In this document: positions 6,571 to 8,429 of the stretch, in pieces | Position numbering within the stretch: the stretch's first letter is position 1 | Layout: each line of letters starts with the position of its first letter | NCBI GenBank assembly: GCA_025450955.1 | Contig: JANWLJ010000107.1 | Coordinates: 1 to 8,429 of the forward strand | Source of the DNA: Polyangium sp. (in: bacteria) | GTDB taxonomy: Bacteria > Myxococcota_A > Polyangia > Palsa-1104 | Direction: 5' to 3' | Length of the DNA stretch: 8,429 nt | The notes under the pieces: model-generated | Databases searched by the model: none | Seen by the model: the letters and a program-made list of their open reading frames with translations, nothing else | Told to the model about the DNA's origin: nothing | Translations under genes and position numbers: made by a program

Positions 6571-6982
6571 GCCGATTACAATTGGTTTCTACGCGCTGAT
6601 CGCGACCGCGGCGCTGATTGGATTTGCCACCCCGGTCTCTCCCGCTTTGGATCGCGCCCTCATGCGGGCCCATCAACTGCGCCCGGCCTCGACGGGGGAG
6701 TGGCTGGCGCTGCAAGCGCTTCCCAAGATGTATTCGTTTGCGCATCGCGCGTGGTATTCGGAGGAGCCGATCGAGCCGACCGCGACTCCGCCCGGCGAAG
6801 CGGTGTGGGTGAATCATTATCCCGCGCGCCTGCTCCGATTCGATCACGCGCGGGCGATGGTGGTCCGCTATGGCTACGCGCCGCACCTCCTATTGCGATC
6901 GAGCTATCGCGGAGTCGAGCTGTCGAGCGCGCTCACCGTTCGCATCGACGGGCGAACGCTGCAGCTGGTCGAAGAGCGGTGA
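6560..6982 (+). CDS. Small single-TM protein, weakly SdpA-like partner of the HTTM protein
   Basis: This 140-residue protein starts at GTG 6560, overlapping the previous gene by 11 bp. One N-terminal hydrophobic segment (residues 6-27, ITIGFYALIATAALIGFA) would anchor it with the remainder in the periplasm. The soluble part carries LPKMYSF at 54-60, a Pro/Glu-rich EEPIEPTATPPGE, and a beta-rich end (NHYPARLLRFDHARAMVVRY through LTVRIDGRTLQLVEER). SdpA and DUF5819 proteins share this plan: a small protein with one TM and a P-x-x-[WY]-x-F type motif, encoded directly before an SdpB/HTTM membrane protein. The motif match is weak, and the call rests mostly on plan and context. It has no cysteines. 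Its stop overlaps the next start (GTGA), so it is probably translated with, and works with, the membrane protein downstream. Confidence 0.86.
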   Translation: MRTEPITIGFYALIATAALIGFATPVSPALDRALMRAHQLRPASTGEWLALQALPKMYSFAHRAWYSEEPIEPTATPPGEAVWVNHYPARLLRFDHARAMVVRYGYAPHLLLRSSYRGVELSSALTVRIDGRTLQLVEER

Positions 6983-7758
6983 AGCTGTTCGGGCGAAACG
7001 CACTCGCATTTCGGATCGTCGTCCTCGCGTGGCTCTTCGGTTGGTTTGCCAAGGCCGGCTTCTATCTGCCGCAGCTCTTCGGCGAAGCGCGCCGATTTCC
7101 CTTCACGACCGATCGCCTGCCGGCGCTCTTCGGGTGGTGGGCGCTGGCTGCCGCCGCGTATGTCGCTCCGCTCGCTGTGCTGCTCGCGGTGGTCTTCCCC
7201 AAGCGCCTTTTCGTGCGCGCCGGCAGTATCGTCCTGGCGGTCTCGGCGGCGATCGCGTGCGTACACCTCGAGACCTTCTCCGACGCGACCTTCGTCACCT
7301 CGCTGTGGACGGCGCTCTGGCTGGTCTGGTTCGCATTCGCGACCCACGATGACCCTTCCTTCGTTCGCCACGCGTGCCTGCTCGCGCAGTGCGTGATCGC
7401 ATTGCAGTTCGTCGGCCCGGCACTCGGAAAGCTCACCCGCGAATACACCAGCGGCGATGCCTTCTATCATCTCTATTTCCTGCAAAAGGACGACTGGCCC
7501 TACCCGCTCCTGCGTTCCCGCTTCGCCCCACAGACGCTTCACGCCGTCGCCGCGTGGGCCTCCCGCCTGGTGATTGCCTTCGAGCTCACCCTCGCCGCGA
7601 CCCCCCTTTTGCAGCGGCGGCTGGCGCTCGCCATCACCGGCATCGGACTGGCGCTCATCGTCCTCACCTCCACCTGGATGTTGGTCTCGGTGGTCGCGAG
7701 CCTCGCCGGCCTCGCCGGCGCGATCGTCGTCCTGGGACGCCCCGCCGCTTCCGCATAG
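6979..7758 (+). CDS. Multi-pass membrane protein, HTTM/SdpB-like
   Basis: GTG 6979 overlaps the previous stop (GTGA) and gives 259 residues with about seven or eight membrane segments, near 10-30, 50-73, 79-97, 105-121, 130-150, 187-210, 214-232 and 233-253. The central stretch QFVGPALGKL (143-152) then EYTSGDAFYH (155-164), a hydrophilic loop with KDDWPYP, and a later RLVIAFELTL (196-205) follows the layout of HTTM-family proteins. Those have a Y..AxxKL....W..G.A.Y motif followed by a Trp/Glu-containing helix. HTTM includes SdpB, which with SdpA converts secreted pro-SdpC into the SDP toxin in Bacillus subtilis, as well as the TM part of gamma-glutamyl carboxylases. This protein is shorter than SdpB (about 320 residues), has Tyr156 where Trp is usual, and lacks the C-terminal domain of the carboxylases. 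DoxX/MauE-like membrane proteins are an alternative. It is the last gene of the operon, and no terminator hairpin is obvious after it. Confidence 0.9.
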   Translation: MKLFGRNALAFRIVVLAWLFGWFAKAGFYLPQLFGEARRFPFTTDRLPALFGWWALAAAAYVAPLAVLLAVVFPKRLFVRAGSIVLAVSAAIACVHLETFSDATFVTSLWTALWLVWFAFATHDDPSFVRHACLLAQCVIALQFVGPALGKLTREYTSGDAFYHLYFLQKDDWPYPLLRSRFAPQTLHAVAAWASRLVIAFELTLAATPLLQRRLALAITGIGLALIVLTSTWMLVSVVASLAGLAGAIVVLGRPAASA

Positions 7759-7820
7759 CCCGCGAACCTTGAGTCCCGTGAATGTTTCTCGCCATTTTGG
7801 GCTCCCGCCCGCATATTCCC

Positions 7821-7840
7821 GAATCTCTTTACAGAGAATC
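7821..7840. repeat. Short inverted repeat in the spacer before the last gene
   Basis: GAATCTCT-TTAC-AGAGAATC has 8-bp arms with a single A-A mismatch and a 4-nt loop. It overlaps a possible -35 element and lies 24 bp before the GTG at 7864, so an operator role is more likely than a terminator: there is no T-run after it. Confidence 0.35.
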
Positions 7841-7856
7841 CGAATTTCCCTACCCT
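7828..7856 (+). promoter_or_regulatory. Weak candidate promoter for the secreted protein at 7864
   Basis: TTTACA (7828-7833) and TACCCT (7851-7856) are 17 bp apart, with matches of 5 of 6 and about 3 of 6 to the sigma70 consensus. A start of transcription at the usual distance would fall at about 7863, directly on the GTG at 7864, which would give a leaderless mRNA. No ribosome site is visible before that GTG. Confidence 0.25.
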
Positions 7857-7863
7857 GATACCG

Positions 7864-8429
7864 GTGCAAACCCGAATATTGCTGACGCTTGCCTGCGCGG
7901 CGCTGCTCGGCTCGGTCACCGCCCGCGCCGATCTCTCCTCTCACCCGCCGGCGTCGAAGACCTTCGACGTCTCCACCGACGCGCGGGTCGCCGAAGCGCT
8001 GACCGCGATCACCGGCCGCCCGCAGAGCGTCACGTCGCCCTATGGGCACGTCTGTATCCGCCGCCCGCAATCGTTCCCCGATATCGTGCGAATCGGATTC
8101 TTTGTCAATGACGCCGGCTGTCGCGGGGATTCACTGTTTTACAAAGGCCGATACTACGAGCATTCAGCCGAAGCGCTTCAGTCCGTGACCGCCCAATCCG
8201 GCTGGAGCCGGAACGTCGCCGCGCGTGAGCGGCTGGCCCGCGCGTGGAGCTTGGAAATCCTCCACGGCTTCGAGAGGGTGCTCGAGGACCCGGTCCGCAT
8301 CCCCCACTTTCACCCGCCGCGCGTCGCCGCGGGCGCCGGCGGGGTGATCGTGATGACCCTGTGGCTGGAAGACGAGGCCGGCCGTCGGCCCGTCAGAGCC
8401 TACCGGCGCGTCGAAGACACCTTCTCCGC
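7864..8429 (+). CDS. Putative secreted protein of unknown function, C-terminus cut by window edge
   Basis: The frame runs from GTG 7864 to the right edge (188 codons, no stop). MQTRILLTLACAALLGSVTA then RAD is a classic Sec signal peptide with cleavage expected after ARA (residue 22). The mature part has two cysteines (HVCIRRP and NDAGCRGD), a possible disulfide flanking a beta-rich stretch (VRIGFFVND), then SLFYKGRYYEHSAEALQSV, a helical ARERLARAWSLEILHGFERV, a His/Pro segment IPHFHPP and VIVMTLWLEDEAGRRPVRAY. I recognise no family or catalytic motif. It lies 105 bp after the operon, in the same direction, with its own candidate promoter, so it may be a separate transcript or a distal operon member. 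GTG is chosen because the signal peptide begins there; nothing upstream in frame is a better start. Confidence 0.84.
   Translation, partial: MQTRILLTLACAALLGSVTARADLSSHPPASKTFDVSTDARVAEALTAITGRPQSVTSPYGHVCIRRPQSFPDIVRIGFFVNDAGCRGDSLFYKGRYYEHSAEALQSVTAQSGWSRNVAARERLARAWSLEILHGFERVLEDPVRIPHFHPPRVAAGAGGVIVMTLWLEDEAGRRPVRAYRRVEDTFS

Noticed and set aside
6904..8070. 388-codon minus-strand frame opposite the HTTM-like gene
   Set aside because: Its Gly/Arg/Glu-rich translation mirrors hydrophobic codons of the membrane protein, and it would span two better plus-strand genes.
7782..8111. 109-codon plus-strand frame starting at ATG 7782
   Set aside because: The other frame from GTG 7864 has a textbook signal peptide and stays open to the window edge.
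1..8429. CRISPR array, tRNA, rRNA, transposase or phage genes
   Set aside because: No regularly spaced direct repeats, cloverleaf-like segments or mobile-element proteins were recognised by reading. Weakly structured small RNAs cannot be excluded.

Overview
The window looks like a chromosomal segment from a GC-rich Gram-negative bacterium, most likely a myxobacterium or relative (Myxococcota). I base this on several lines: coding DNA is mostly G or C in third positions (46 of the first 60 bases are G/C), there are several lipoproteins and periplasmic proteins with Sec signals, an AGPS-type FAD oxidase, a PAS-LuxR regulator and a large carboxypeptidase-regulatory-like repeat protein. The assignment is inference. 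No rRNA, tRNA, IS element or CRISPR array was seen.

Layout. Positions 1-1587 (minus) hold an FAD-linked oxidase of the alkyldihydroxyacetonephosphate synthase family, cut at its C-terminus by the window edge. Its family-typical catalytic arginine appears to be glutamine. Divergent from it, 1655-2341 (plus) encodes a lipoprotein with a beta-rich core and an aromatic tail. It converges, with only 9 bp between stop codons, on 2351-2896 (minus), a PAS-LuxR/GerE transcription factor. A 207-bp regulatory region of lower GC follows (2897-3103). It has several dyad-symmetric sites, a good sigma70-like promoter and a strong AGGAGG ribosome site.

That promoter points into a tightly packed five-gene operon, 3104-7758. 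The genes are: (a) a small secreted cysteine-rich protein with a phospholipase-A2-like C-x2-HD-x-C motif and an amphipathic C-terminal helix; (b) an 823-827 residue membrane-anchored protein with about eight tandem beta-sandwich repeats; (c) a small cysteine-containing lipoprotein; (d) a small single-TM protein; (e) a multi-pass membrane protein resembling HTTM/SdpB proteins. Genes b to e all start with GTG and are separated by 9 bp or overlap. The order d-e resembles sdpA-sdpB of Bacillus (processing proteins for the SDP toxin), and gene (a) could be the secreted effector. This is the best candidate for an undescribed system: a LuxR-controlled secreted toxin, lipase or surface system with envelope partners.

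After the operon, a 105-bp spacer with a small dyad and a possible promoter precedes a further secreted protein at 7864, which runs off the right edge.
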